From assembly GCA_965262505.1 (NCBI GenBank), contig CBDHFM010000030.1, forward strand, positions 3,472,001 to 3,536,000: a DNA stretch of 64,000 nt, written 5' to 3'. The notes beneath the pieces were generated by a model, which saw only the letters and a program-made list of their open reading frames with translations, was not told the DNA's origin and made no database searches. Position numbers and translations under genes: made by a program. The DNA is from JACPPO01 sp965262505 (GTDB taxonomy: Bacteria > Acidobacteriota > Vicinamibacteria > Vicinamibacterales > UBA2999). Below are positions 16,981 to 26,878 of the stretch, piece after piece (position 1 is the stretch's first letter; the number at the start of each line of letters is the position of its first letter).

Positions 16981-18687
16981 ATGCACCCGGTCGACTGGAC
17001 GATCATCGCCGTCTATCTGACCTGGATCGTCTGGGACGGCCTGCGCCACACGAAGCGCAGCCACGAGATCGAAGGGTATTTCCTCGCAAGCCGGAGCCTA
17101 CCGTGGTGGGCGGTCGGCATGTCGGTGATGGCGACGCAGTTGAGCGCCATCACCATGATCGGCACGACCGGCCAGGGCTATGCGGACGGCATGCGGTTCC
17201 TGCAGTTCTACTACGCGCTGCCGCTCGCGATGATCGTGCTGTCGGTGACGCTCGTGCCGTTCTTCCACGACGCCAAGGTCTACACGGCGTACGAGTTCCT
17301 GGAGCGGCGGTTCGACGCCAAGACGCGCGCATTCACGAGCCTCCTGTTTCTCTTCTCCCGCAGCATGGCGCTCGGCGTCGTGATCTCGGCGCCGGCGGTC
17401 GTGCTGGCCGTGGTGCTGGGGATCAGCGTCACCAACACCGTGCTGCTGATTGCGCTGCCGACGGCCGTCTACACGATGTTCGGCGGCGTCCAGGCGGTGA
17501 CGTGGACCGACGTCAAGCAGATCGTACTGATCGTATTCGGCTTGATCGCCGCCATCGTGGTGCTCCTTCTCGCGCTGCCTGCCGACGTCAGTGTTCCGCA
17601 GGCGCTGCGCATCGCCGGCGCCACGGGGCGGCTGCAGACGTTCGACTTCTCGTTCGATCTCACGAACCAGTACACCTTCTGGTCCGGGACGACCGCGGCG
17701 CTCTTCCTGTTCTGCTCGTACTTCGGCACCGACCAGAGCCAGGTGCAGCGGTATCTCACGACGAAGTCGATCGACGAGGCCCGGGCGTCGCTCATGATGA
17801 GCGCCTACTGGAAGATTCCACTCCAGGCGCTGGTGCTGCTCGTCGGCGTGTTCATGTTTCTGTTTTACCTGTTCACACCGCCACCGATGCTGTTCAACAC
17901 GGTGCACGACCGCGAGTTGCGCGAGGGGCCGCGCGCGGCCGACTACGAGGCGCTCGAGGGCCGCTTTGCGGCCGCGGCCGACGCGCGGCGGGCGGCGGGC
18001 CTGGCGCTGGCGGAGGCGGATTCCGGCGGGGATGCCGATCGGCTGGAGGTGGCTGGTGGGGAGTTCACGGCGCGGGAAGCCGAAGTCAGCGCCATCCGGG
18101 GCGAGGCGCTGGCGCTGGTTCGCGAGGCGACCGGTGACGGGTCGTACAACGACGTGAACTATGTCTTCCCGACGTTCATCCTGACCCAAATGCCGGTGGG
18201 TCTCATCGGCCTGCTGATCGCCGCGATCTTCGCGGCCGCGATGTCCTCGATCTCCGCGGAGATGGCGTCGCTCTCGACGGCCACCGTGATCGACTTCTAC
18301 CGCCGATTCGCCCGCAAGCAGGCAACGGACCGCCATTACCTGCGGGTGTCGCGGCTGGCGACCGGGTTCTGGGGACTATTTGCCAGCGGCGTGGCCGTCT
18401 GGGCCGCCGAACTCGGGTCGCTCATCGAGGTCGTCAACCGCTTTGGATCGTTCTTCTACGGGTCGATCCTCGGTGTGTTCATTCTGGCCGTCGGTTTCCG
18501 CCACGCGACCGGCAACGGCGCCTTCGTCGGGTTGATTGCGGGGATGGCCTCGGTCGCATGGGCGGCCAGCTTTACCGACGTGGCCTTCCTCTGGCACAAC
18601 GTGATCGGCGCGCTCGTCGTCGTCGTCGTCGGGTTGGCCGTGAGCGTGGTTGAAGGCCTCGGGCGAAGGGCCCAGGGTGCCGGGTGA
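16981..18687 (+). CDS. Sodium:solute symporter (SSS family)
   Basis: A 568-residue polytopic transporter of the SSS/LeuT-fold family with about 13 helices. Family marks are GYFLASRSLPWWAVGMSVMA, FGGVQAVTWTDVKQ and, in TM9, FAAAMSSISAEMASLST. A soluble insert of roughly 80 residues rich in Ala, Glu and Arg lies between two helices (about residues 300-385), longer than in most members. It starts 8 bp after the small membrane ORF, and the two probably share the M61 promoter. The solute is unknown; peptides, amino acids or sugars are possible. Confidence 0.9.
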   Translation: MHPVDWTIIAVYLTWIVWDGLRHTKRSHEIEGYFLASRSLPWWAVGMSVMATQLSAITMIGTTGQGYADGMRFLQFYYALPLAMIVLSVTLVPFFHDAKVYTAYEFLERRFDAKTRAFTSLLFLFSRSMALGVVISAPAVVLAVVLGISVTNTVLLIALPTAVYTMFGGVQAVTWTDVKQIVLIVFGLIAAIVVLLLALPADVSVPQALRIAGATGRLQTFDFSFDLTNQYTFWSGTTAALFLFCSYFGTDQSQVQRYLTTKSIDEARASLMMSAYWKIPLQALVLLVGVFMFLFYLFTPPPMLFNTVHDRELREGPRAADYEALEGRFAAAADARRAAGLALAEADSGGDADRLEVAGGEFTAREAEVSAIRGEALALVREATGDGSYNDVNYVFPTFILTQMPVGLIGLLIAAIFAAAMSSISAEMASLSTATVIDFYRRFARKQATDRHYLRVSRLATGFWGLFASGVAVWAAELGSLIEVVNRFGSFFYGSILGVFILAVGFRHATGNGAFVGLIAGMASVAWAASFTDVAFLWHNVIGALVVVVVGLAVSVVEGLGRRAQGAG

Positions 18688-18705
18688 TTCCTCGTTTCGT
18701 CGCGA

Positions 18706-18711
18706 TATAAT
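18706..18711 (+). promoter_or_regulatory. Probable -10 box of icd
   Basis: A perfect TATAAT at 18706-18711 lies 98 nt upstream of the icd start, in the only AT-rich spot of the gap. No good -35 hexamer is seen at 17 bp, so an extended or weak -35 element is assumed. A short GCGGCC/GGCCGC hairpin (about 18739-18754) follows in the leader. Confidence 0.5.
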
Positions 18712-18809
18712 TCACTGTTTGTCTTCCACTGACATTCGCGGCCGATGGGCCGCGTTGCGTCGCAGCGTCCGGAACCGACCCGGCGGCTGACCGGGAAACC
18801 AGGAGCACG

Positions 18810-20030
18810 ATGGGCAAGATCAAGGTGAAGAACCCCGTTGTCGAGATGGACGGGGACGAGATGACCCGCATCATCTGGCAGAAGATCCGCGAGACGCTGA
18901 TCCTGCCGTATCTCGATATCGACCTGAAGTATTACGACTTAGCGATCGAGTCGCGCGACGGGACGAACGACCAGATCACGATCGATTCGGCCGAGGCGAC
19001 CAAGCAGTACGGCGTGGCGGTCAAGTGCGCCACCATCACGCCGGACGAAGCGCGCGTGAAAGAGTTCAAGCTCAAGCAGATGTGGCGATCGCCGAACGGC
19101 ACGATCCGCAACATCCTCGACGGCACGATCTTCCGGGAGCCGATCGTCTGCCGCAATGTCCCACGGATCGTCCCGCACTGGAACAAGCCCGTGGTCGTCG
19201 CGCGCCACGGCTTCGGCGATCAGTACCGCGCGCAGGACTTCCACTTCCCGGGTCCGGGGACGATCACGATCGGCTGGACGCCGGCCGGCGGCAGTGAAGA
19301 GGCGCCCATCGAGCGGGAGGTGATCAAGACAAGGGGCGGCGGCGTCGCGATGGGCATGTTCAACCTCGACGCCTCGATCGAGGGATTTGCCCGCGCCTGC
19401 TTCACGTATGCGCTGGGACGCCACTACCCGGTGTACCTCTCGACGAAGAACACCATCCTGAAGGTGTATGACGGCACGTTCAAGAACACCTTCCAGCGCA
19501 TCTTCGACGCCGACTTCAAAAAGGCGTTCGACGCGAAGGGCCTGACGTATGAGCACCGCCTCATCGACGACATGGTCGCGGCCAGCCTGAAATGGAACGG
19601 CGGCTACCTATGGGCCTGCAAGAACTACGACGGGGACGTCCAGTCCGACACCGTGGCGCAGGGGTACGGCTCGCTGGGCCTGATGACGTCGGTGCTGATG
19701 TCGCCTGACGGCAAGTCGGTGGAAGCGGAGGCGGCGCACGGCACGGTCACGCGCCACTACCGGATGCACCAGCAGGGAAAACCAACGTCGACCAACCCGA
19801 TCGCGTCGATCTATGCCTGGACGCGTGGGCTGCAGTACCGCGGCCGGTTCGACGACACGCCCGATGTGGTCACGTTCGCGGAGACGCTCGAGCAGGTCTG
19901 CGTCGACGTCGTCGAATCAGGCCGGATGACGAAGGATCTCGCCACGCTCATCGGCGCGGACCAGCCCTATCTGACAACCGACGAGTTCATGGCGGCGATC
20001 GACGGCGAGCTCAAGGCACGAATGAAGTAG
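18810..20030 (+). CDS. icd: NADP-dependent isocitrate dehydrogenase, eukaryotic-type homodimer
   Basis: A 406-residue enzyme that converts isocitrate to 2-oxoglutarate and CO2 in the TCA cycle, making NADPH. It belongs to the eukaryote-like (IDH1/2) subfamily: VVEMDGDEMTRIIW at the N-terminus, KCATITPDEARV, WRSPNGTIRN (substrate Ser/Asn), LIDDMVAASLKWNGG and EAEAAHGTVTRHYR, which includes the NADP-binding segment. Length is normal. It has its own promoter and is followed by a strong 20-bp hairpin. Confidence 0.96.
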   Translation: MGKIKVKNPVVEMDGDEMTRIIWQKIRETLILPYLDIDLKYYDLAIESRDGTNDQITIDSAEATKQYGVAVKCATITPDEARVKEFKLKQMWRSPNGTIRNILDGTIFREPIVCRNVPRIVPHWNKPVVVARHGFGDQYRAQDFHFPGPGTITIGWTPAGGSEEAPIEREVIKTRGGGVAMGMFNLDASIEGFARACFTYALGRHYPVYLSTKNTILKVYDGTFKNTFQRIFDADFKKAFDAKGLTYEHRLIDDMVAASLKWNGGYLWACKNYDGDVQSDTVAQGYGSLGLMTSVLMSPDGKSVEAEAAHGTVTRHYRMHQQGKPTSTNPIASIYAWTRGLQYRGRFDDTPDVVTFAETLEQVCVDVVESGRMTKDLATLIGADQPYLTTDEFMAAIDGELKARMK

Positions 20031-20081
20031 GACCAGCCAAGGACTCTGCCCTTGATATTCCGGCAGAGCCCTTGCCTGGTC
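20031..20081. terminator. Strong 20-bp hairpin after icd
   Basis: Immediately after the icd stop, GACCAGCCAAGGACTCTGCC (20031-20050) pairs with GGCAGAGCCCTTGCCTGGTC (20062-20081) at 18 of 20 positions, with an 11-nt loop. No T run follows, so it is a hairpin terminator of the non-U-tract type or an mRNA 3'-end stabiliser. It separates icd from purE. Confidence 0.55.
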
Positions 20082-20204
20082 TGACAGCATCTCTTCGGCG
20101 CGCTTCGCGCGCCTGGGACCGCTATGTGGTTCGTGCGAAACGGTACAAGATCCCCCGCAGGAAGCCGCCCAGCGGTCCGGCCCAAGGTAGAATCTTGGAC
20201 TCAG

Positions 20205-20686
20205 ATGGAGGGACCTTTGGTCGCCGTCGTCATGGGGTCATCGTCCGACTGGGAGACGATGCAGCATTCGGTCGAGGTGCTCGACCGCTTCGACGTGCCC
20301 TACGAGCGCCACATCGTATCGGCGCACCGGACGCCGGCGTGGATGGCGGAGTTCGCGACCGGCGCCGAAACCCGCGGCATCGAGGTCATCATCGCCGGCG
20401 CCGCCGGCGCGGCGCATCTGCCGGGAATGGTCGCGGCCCACACGGTCGTGCCGGTGCTCGGCGTGCCCGTCGAGAGCGCCGCGCTCAAGGGCCTCGACTC
20501 GCTGCTCTCGATCGCCCAGATGCCTGGCGGCGTGCCGGTCGGCACGCTGGCTATCGGCAAGCCGGGCGCCACCAACGCGGGCCTGCTCGCCGTCTCGATT
20601 CTTTCGAACTCACGCCCGGATCTGCGGGTGAAGCTCCGCGCTTTCCGCGACGAGCAGACCGAGAAAGTGCGCCAGGATCCTCTGCC

Positions 20687-20690
<4 letters not shown>
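20205..20690 (+). CDS. purE: N5-carboxyaminoimidazole ribonucleotide mutase (class I PurE)
   Basis: A 161-residue purine biosynthesis enzyme that moves the carboxyl group of N5-CAIR to give CAIR. Diagnostic segments are VAVVMGSSSDWETM, RHIVSAHRTP (catalytic His), IAGAAGAAHLPGMVAAHT and LLSIAQMPGGVPVGTLAIG. The ATG at 20205 gives the usual MxxPLV start, with TAGAAT 11 nt upstream; a TTG at 20217 with a GGAGGG site is possible. It overlaps purK by 4 bp. Confidence 0.95.
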
Positions 20691-21822
<1,132 letters not shown>

Positions 21823-21823
<1 letters not shown>

Positions 21824-21973
21824 AGCCGATTTCATAACCTCCAGACGGGTCCTGACCGCGGACAGCCCCATTCGTGCTCGGCGCCAACGGCACCCGTCAC
21901 GAGGGAGGCGCCTGCGGCGCGAATGGGGCGGCCCCGTCCGCGGCCACCCGCGAGGAGGTTATGAAACCGGTTC
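21823..21973 (-). repeat. MITE-like palindromic repeat, copy 2
   Basis: A well-preserved 151-bp copy, flanked by TA at 21821-21822 and 21974-21975. The left end GAGCCGATTTCATAACCTC and right end GAGGTTATGAAACCGGTTC form near-perfect terminal inverted repeats. The inner arms, around CCGCGGACAGCCCC and GGCCCCGTCCGCGG, continue the pairing. The target TA is part of the purK stop codon. It is in the opposite orientation to copy 1. Confidence 0.9.
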
Positions 21974-21984
21974 TAGGCTTCTTT

Positions 21985-22359
21985 CTACCGAGGCTTCTTC
22001 AACAGTTTGTCGAGACCGGCGAAGGGCTGGTACGTAGACGGCGCCGGAGCGTCCGCGTCTGAAGTCCCGGTATATGCGTCGGCCACGTCCTTCCTGCCAT
22101 GCTCGTTCTCGTGACAGTAGAGACACAACAGCTCCCAGTTGCTTCCGTCGGGCGGGTTGTTATCGTGATTGTGATCCTTGTGATGCACGGTGAGCTCGCG
22201 AAGCTTCGCCCCGGCGAAGTCACGCCCGCACAGGCCACACACCGGTGGAAACAGCTCCAGCGCTCGGGATCGATAGCTATGGTCGCGCCGTTCGCGATCT
22301 CGGCGAGCCTTGGCAATGCTCTCGTGCAGATCGTCGTGACCTGGTGTGTTTGCTCCCAT
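21985..22359 (-). CDS. HNH endonuclease family protein (YajD-like)
   Basis: A 124-residue protein with a small HNH nuclease domain: CGLCGRDF, then LTVHHKDHNHDNNPPDGSNW, then LLCLYCHENEHG. This is the CxxC...HH...N...CxxC..H layout of the YajD group. It stands alone between purK and the secreted protein gene, starting at ATG 22359. The N-terminus is basic (ARRDRERRDHSYRSRAL). The biological role of YajD-type proteins is unclear; a nucleic-acid nicking activity is expected from the fold. Confidence 0.85.
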   Translation of the reverse strand: MGANTPGHDDLHESIAKARRDRERRDHSYRSRALELFPPVCGLCGRDFAGAKLRELTVHHKDHNHDNNPPDGSNWELLCLYCHENEHGRKDVADAYTGTSDADAPAPSTYQPFAGLDKLLKKPR

Positions 22360-22519
22360 CAGCGTCTTTCAGTCCCGCCGCGATCCCGGCAGGCCTAGTC
22401 GCGGTTCACACATGCTCTTATACTCGCATGACGAAACCGGAATCGGGGGCTGCTCGAACAGGATGTGAATAGGCGGTGGAGGGGCGGTTACTTGTGGACA
22501 CGCTTCAGAGGGGTTTGAC

Positions 22520-23383
22520 GTGAAGCAAATCATGGTCGGCTTGGTTGTCTCGATTGCTCTCGTGAGCTTGTCACCGTCCGTCGCCGGACGTCTTCAGGCG
22601 CAGGAAAATAGCGACAGCTTGACTGTGAACGGCGGCATCTCCTTCATCAACCCCGGTATTCCCACTGTGCCTGACGCCGAGGTCGACAGCCGGCCGATTC
22701 CACGGCTGCCGGACGGAATAGTCGACCTGACCGGACCGTGGGTGCGAGGCGGCACGGTCGCCGACATCGAGCGCGACGGCGGGCTGGAGCCCGGCGAGCT
22801 GCCGCTGCTCCCGTGGGCGCGGGAGCTCAGAGACAGGCGCAGGTCGCAGGACGATCCCTACACGATCTGCCTGCCGATGAGCGTGCTGCGTACCAATCCG
22901 TACCCATGGACGTTCGCGATGTCGTACACGTCGAAGGGGCTGACGCACATCTACGTCCTGCACGAACTCGGCGATGCCGGCGCCCACCGCGTGGTGTACA
23001 TGGACGGCCGTACGCACCCGGACGATCCGATCCCCACCTGGCTGGGACACTCAATTGGACGGTGGGACGGAGACACGCTCATCGTCGATACGGTCGGCTT
23101 CAACGACAAGGCCTGGTTCGACCGTCGCGGCACCCCGCACACCGAGCAACTGCACACGATCGAGCGGTACACCCGGCTGAATTACGGCACCCTCGGCAAC
23201 GAGGTTACGCTCGAAGATCCGGGAGCGTTGTCACGCCCCGTGAGCCTGACCTTCACCTCAAGGCTGCTGCGCCCGAACCCGCAGACCGGCGTGGGCGATT
23301 TGATGGAGTTCATCTGCAACGAGGACAATCAGTACGGCGGGGCCGGCAACTTCCAGCCCGGCACGGGGGCCGGGATCCAGTAG
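22520..23383 (+). CDS. Secreted protein, paralog of the gene at 11901
   Basis: A 287-residue protein with a signal peptide ending near residue 30 (GRLQAQ). It shares ordered blocks with the protein encoded at 11901-12707: IPRLPDGIVDLTGPWVRGG, GELPLLPWARELRDRR, ICLPMSVLR, YMDGRTHPDDPIPTWLGHSI, WDGDTLIVDTVGFNDKAWFD, GTPHTEQLHTIERY and NEDNQYG near the end. A GTG at 22520 follows a GAGGGG site; ATG 22532 is possible. The function is unknown. Unlike its paralog it has no DUF6152 neighbours. Confidence 0.78.
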   Translation: MKQIMVGLVVSIALVSLSPSVAGRLQAQENSDSLTVNGGISFINPGIPTVPDAEVDSRPIPRLPDGIVDLTGPWVRGGTVADIERDGGLEPGELPLLPWARELRDRRRSQDDPYTICLPMSVLRTNPYPWTFAMSYTSKGLTHIYVLHELGDAGAHRVVYMDGRTHPDDPIPTWLGHSIGRWDGDTLIVDTVGFNDKAWFDRRGTPHTEQLHTIERYTRLNYGTLGNEVTLEDPGALSRPVSLTFTSRLLRPNPQTGVGDLMEFICNEDNQYGGAGNFQPGTGAGIQ

Positions 23384-23569
23384 ATGTGACCGGGGCTTCA
23401 GGCCCAAAGTCCAGAGCTCAGCTAGACTGCCGCGCGATGCCTTCGACCCTCTCGCACCTCGAGTGCTCCCGGCCCGCCTGCGGCAACCTCATTAAAGCGC
23501 TTTTCAGATAGCCCTTGTACTCGCTGGGCGGACCGTGGTACTCCTGCGTGCACCGATGCAGGAGGACCG

Positions 23570-23932
23570 ATGCGCGCATATTCGATGGACTTACGAGAGC
23601 GGGCGTTGCTCGATAGCGATGCCGAGATGAAGGCCGCCGATGTCGCGGCAAAGTACCGCGTGAGCGGGTCGTGGGTGCGGCTGTTGAAGCAACGGCGGCG
23701 CGAGACAGGTGAAGTGGCGCCGCGCGTCCAGCGTCACGGTCGACGCCCCATGCTCGAACCGCATCTCCACACCCTGGCGGCGCTCATCGCGGCCCAGCCC
23801 GATCGCACGCTGGCCGAACTGAAGGACGCCCTCGCCACGCCCGCGAGTGTGCCGACGGTCTGGCGTGCCGTACACGCCCTCGGCCTGACCGTCAAAAAAA
23901 ACGGTCCGCCCATCCGAACACGATCGGCCTGA
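23570..23932 (+). CDS. IS630 transposase orfA, copy 2
   Basis: A 120-residue DNA-binding half with a helix-turn-helix (KAADVAAKYRVSGSWVRLLK), homologous to the copy at 6356 with scattered substitutions (for example DAEMKAAD for DAGMKAAE). It ends after the A8 run at about 23895. Losing one A at this run, by slippage or frameshift, would fuse it to the orfB frame (KKTVRPSEHDRPD). Confidence 0.88.
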   Translation: MRAYSMDLRERALLDSDAEMKAADVAAKYRVSGSWVRLLKQRRRETGEVAPRVQRHGRRPMLEPHLHTLAALIAAQPDRTLAELKDALATPASVPTVWRAVHALGLTVKKNGPPIRTRSA

Positions 23933-23993
23933 CGTCGCGGCGGCGCGCGTCGCGTGGCATGCGGCGGCGCCGACCTGGGATCCGACCCACCTC

Positions 23994-24509
23994 GTGTTTC
24001 TGGACGAAACCGGCATCACGAACAATCTGCTCCGACGATTCGGCCGCGCCCCGCGCGGGGCGCGTGTCCACGACCACGCCCCCTGCGGGCGCTGGCAGAC
24101 CAGCACGTTTCTCGCCGCGTTGCGGGTTACAGGACTGACGGCCCCGGGGGTCTTCGACGGCGTGATCGATGGCGAGAGCTTCCGGGCCTACATCGACCAG
24201 ATCTTGGTGCCGACCCTGCACCCCGGCGACCTCGTCATCGCCGACAACCTCGGCGCGCACAAGGTCGCCGGTATCCAGCGAGCCATCCAGGCTGCCGGGG
24301 CCACGCTCTGGTATCTGCCGCCCTATAGCCCGGACCTCAATCCGATCGAGCTGTGCTTCGCGAAGCTGAAGGCTCTGGTCCGCACCGCTCGCTGTCGCAG
24401 CACCGAGACGCTCTGGCCGTTCCTCGGCGAGTGCCTGGCGCACTTCAGTCCGGACGAATGCCGCAACTACTTTCGGCACTGCGGCTACGGCGGTGCCACA
24501 CGGTCATGA
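23994..24509 (+). CDS. IS630 transposase orfB, copy 2
   Basis: A 171-residue catalytic half with intact VFLDETGIT, VIADNLGAHK and YSPDLNPIELCFAKLK. All three acidic residues of the DDE triad are kept, so the element could still be active if the two halves are joined by the frameshift at the A8 run. Confidence 0.88.
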   Translation: MFLDETGITNNLLRRFGRAPRGARVHDHAPCGRWQTSTFLAALRVTGLTAPGVFDGVIDGESFRAYIDQILVPTLHPGDLVIADNLGAHKVAGIQRAIQAAGATLWYLPPYSPDLNPIELCFAKLKALVRTARCRSTETLWPFLGECLAHFSPDECRNYFRHCGYGGATRS

Positions 24510-25656
24510 AAAGCGCTGTAGTGCGTCGGAGCGGCAGAATCTCTGCACAGTCTGCAAGGCTCCGCTCCTGGCCCGATACAACCTTGCTGCCGCACGCGAG
24601 ACGCTGAGCCTCGAGGCGCTCACGACGCGGACCCGCTCGATGTGGCGCTACGAGGAGGTGCTGCCCGGCGCGAGCCCGGTGACGCTCGGCGAGGGGATGA
24701 CACCGCTGCTTCACACGCGCCGCCTGGGCCGGCACCTCGGGCTCGAGAAGCTTTTCGTCAAGGACGAGGGACTGAACCCCACCAGCTCGTTCAAGGCCCG
24801 CGGACTGTCGGCGGCCGTCACCATGGCCAAGGGGCTCGGGGTCGAGACCGTCGCGCTTCCGACAGCCGGCAACGCCGGCGGCGCGGCAGCCGCCTATGCG
24901 GCCCAGGCTGGCCTGCACTGCGTAATCGCCATGCCGTCGGACACCCCCGCGGCCAACGTCATCGAGTCCCGCGCCTTCGGCGCGGAGGTCCATCTTATCG
25001 ACGGCCTGATCTCGGACTGCGGCAAGTTCATCGCCGGGCAGGCGGCGAAGAACGGCTGGTTCGAGGTCTCCACGCTGAAGGAACCGTATCGCATCGAGGG
25101 CAAGAAGACGATGGGATACGAGCTGTGGGAGGACTTCGGGGGCACGCTGCCGGACGTGATCGTCTACCCCACCGGCGGAGGCGTCGGCCTGATCGGGATG
25201 TGGAAGGCGTTCGAGGAGCTGGGCGCGATGGATCTGGTCGACAGCCGGCGCCCGCGCATGATCTCGGCTCAGGCGGAAGGCTGCGCCCCGATCGTCAGGG
25301 CCTTCGAGCAGCAGGCGGACGCGTCGGTGCCATGGGAGAACGCGGCGACGGTTGCCTCCGGCCTGCGCGTGCCGAAAGCGCTGGGCGACTTTCTGATCCT
25401 CGCCGACATCTATGCGAGCCGCGGCGAAGCGGTGGCCGCGAGCGACCAAGAGCTGATGGCGGCGTGTCGCGACATGGCCCGTCTCGAGGGGGTCTTCGCG
25501 GCGCCCGAAGGGGGCGCGGGGCTGGTCGCGATCCAGAAGCTCGTCGACCAGGGAAAGATCGAGCGCCACGAGTCGGTCGTGCTCTTCAACACCGGCAGCG
25601 GGTACAAGTACCTCGAGGCCTGGCAGGCCGCCACGGCGAACCCGCAGCTCACTTGA
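24493..25656 (+). CDS. thrC: Threonine synthase, surviving catalytic part with IS-derived start
   Basis: Starting at a GTG inside the right end of the IS630 element, this 387-residue reading frame begins (M)PHGHEKRC and then runs into authentic threonine synthase from SASERQNLCTVCK onward. It keeps the PLP-binding lysine in NPTSSFKARGLSAAV, PTAGNAGGAAAAYAA, VIVYPTGGGVGLIGMWKA and FNTGSGYKYLEAW. The enzyme turns O-phospho-homoserine into threonine. What is lost is the first half of the N-terminal zinc ribbon, so activity is plausible but uncertain. Expression would depend on IS transcription or the GTG. Confidence 0.75.
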   Translation: MPHGHEKRCSASERQNLCTVCKAPLLARYNLAAARETLSLEALTTRTRSMWRYEEVLPGASPVTLGEGMTPLLHTRRLGRHLGLEKLFVKDEGLNPTSSFKARGLSAAVTMAKGLGVETVALPTAGNAGGAAAAYAAQAGLHCVIAMPSDTPAANVIESRAFGAEVHLIDGLISDCGKFIAGQAAKNGWFEVSTLKEPYRIEGKKTMGYELWEDFGGTLPDVIVYPTGGGVGLIGMWKAFEELGAMDLVDSRRPRMISAQAEGCAPIVRAFEQQADASVPWENAATVASGLRVPKALGDFLILADIYASRGEAVAASDQELMAACRDMARLEGVFAAPEGGAGLVAIQKLVDQGKIERHESVVLFNTGSGYKYLEAWQAATANPQLT

Positions 25657-25671
25657 GTCGAGCATCCCGGG

Positions 25672-25790
25672 TCCTGTCACCGGGTCTCCCCACCCGTCCT
25701 CGGCGCCACAGGCACCCCAACGGGAGAGGCGCCTGCGCGGCGGGCGGGGATGCCCCTCCCGGCGCCACCCGCCCCGAAGAACATTCTCTC
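25672..25790 (-). repeat. Degenerate MITE-like repeat, copy 3
   Basis: The thrC-to-25808 gap holds a diverged relative of the 151-bp repeat. CTCGGCGCCACAGGCACCC, GAGAGGCGCCTGCG and GGCGCCACCCGCC match the central arms of copies 2 and 4. The TCATAACC ends are not recognisable. It is probably an old copy. Confidence 0.5.
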
Positions 25791-25807
25791 CTCAAGCGAT
25801 CTGCGGG

Positions 25808-26878
25808 TTACCGTCCGGCCGCTTCCGCCTGTTCCTGTTCCAGCCGGAGCTGCGCCGCCCGGGCGCAGTGCTGCATCACCTCGAAATAGCGCCCAACCCA
25901 GTCGGCTCCCACCTCGTACGGATGCGGGCCGTCACCACGCCCGGCCAGCATGCGGTTCTTGTTGACCGCATTGTCGAACTCCGAGTGATTCGAGAGGAGG
26001 ACCGTCGCGCCGGTGGCGGCGGCCTGCGCGGCGATGTGCTGCTGCGACCTGATGTACGCGTCGAAGTTCTGAATGCCCGGATCCGGCGTGTTGTTCACGA
26101 AATTGAAGGCGGTGCCGCCCGAATAGGCCACGTTGACCGGCCTGCCGTTGTCCCGGACCGTAAAGGTGAAGGACAGCGTGCCGGGCGTGTGGCCCGGGGT
26201 TTCCCACAGCGTCACGGTCGTGTCGCCGAGCGTGACCTCCATGCCGTCGGTGCCGACGATGTCGCGCTTCGGCGCCATGGTCCTGTACCGGTTCGGGTAG
26301 GTCTCCACGAGACGCCAATCGGGTCCACCCATGACGACGCGGGCGCCGTAACGCTTCTGCAGCATCTCGGCGCCGCCGATATGGTCGCCATGGGCATGGC
26401 CGATGATCACGTACTTGATGTCCTCCGGATCGAGGCCAAGCCGCTGCATCCCGCCGACGATCAGCTCTTCCGAGTTGTACGGAAAGATCGTATCGAGCAC
26501 GATGATGCCCTCGCTCGTGGTCAACGCCCAGGACGAGTGAATCTTTCCGCCGACGAAGTAGAGATTGTCGAAGACCTTCGCGGAGTCGGCGTACCAGGCC
26601 TCACGCGCCGGCACGCTGGCGGGGTCCCTGATGTACCGAGGCAGGTTGTCACTGGTGTTTTCGCCGCCGCTCTGAGGCACGAGGCATATCCGGGCCAGAG
26701 TGCCGAGGAACTCGAACCCTGCCGCCCGCTTGGCCGACTGCAGCGAGGTTCTGATTTCCGCATCGAAGTCTCTCGCAACCGGTGCGGTCTGGGCTGAAGC
26801 TTGGGCTGAAACGTTGATGGCGGCGGCGCCGGCAGCGATGCCGAGCGCCAGACCGATTCCGACGGCATGCGATTTCAT
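25808..26878 (-). CDS. Secreted metallo-beta-lactamase-fold hydrolase
   Basis: A 356-residue exported protein (signal peptide to about residue 30). The MBL core includes IIVLDTIFPYNSEEL, the metal motif IGHAHGDHIGG (HxHxDH), ETPGHTPGTLSF (His) and, late, LLSNHSEFDNA (His). The HAHGDH order and long N-terminal region resemble subclass B3-like and related periplasmic hydrolases. The substrate is unknown and it should not be called a resistance gene from this evidence. TACACT 6 nt before the ATG, with GTGACG 17 bp further up, suggests a leaderless message. Confidence 0.85.
   Translation of the reverse strand: MKSHAVGIGLALGIAAGAAAINVSAQASAQTAPVARDFDAEIRTSLQSAKRAAGFEFLGTLARICLVPQSGGENTSDNLPRYIRDPASVPAREAWYADSAKVFDNLYFVGGKIHSSWALTTSEGIIVLDTIFPYNSEELIVGGMQRLGLDPEDIKYVIIGHAHGDHIGGAEMLQKRYGARVVMGGPDWRLVETYPNRYRTMAPKRDIVGTDGMEVTLGDTTVTLWETPGHTPGTLSFTFTVRDNGRPVNVAYSGGTAFNFVNNTPDPGIQNFDAYIRSQQHIAAQAAATGATVLLSNHSEFDNAVNKNRMLAGRGDGPHPYEVGADWVGRYFEVMQHCARAAQLRLEQEQAEAAGR

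Larger units (their letters stand above)
23495..24518 (+). mobile_element. IS630-family insertion sequence, copy 2 (in thrC)
   Basis: 1,024 bp, the same length as copies 1 and 3 but clearly diverged in sequence. The left end is AAGCGCTTTTCA; the right end TGAAAAGCGCTG has one change in the terminal repeat. Flanking TA at 23493-23494 and 24519-24520. The A run at the frameshift site is A8 here, against A6-CAC in the other copies. Confidence 0.94.
23437..25656 (+). pseudogene. thrC: Threonine synthase gene split by an IS630 element
   Basis: The original gene began at ATG 23437 (MPSTLSHLECSRPACGNLI). At codon 19 it is cut by the IS630 copy at 23495-24518. Removing the IS and one TA rejoins ATT-AGT-GCG and restores NLISASERQNLCTVCK, including the N-terminal Cys-x-Cys zinc ribbon of threonine synthases. 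The split leaves a 24-codon stub that ends at a TAG inside the IS, and a long remainder that keeps the whole catalytic part (see 24493-25656). A TAGACT hexamer lies 8 nt before the original ATG. Confidence 0.9.

Noticed and set aside
25808..26878. Naming the MBL-fold gene a carbapenem-resistance gene
   Set aside because: The HxHxDH motif is shared by many hydrolases of this fold; nothing here shows beta-lactam activity.
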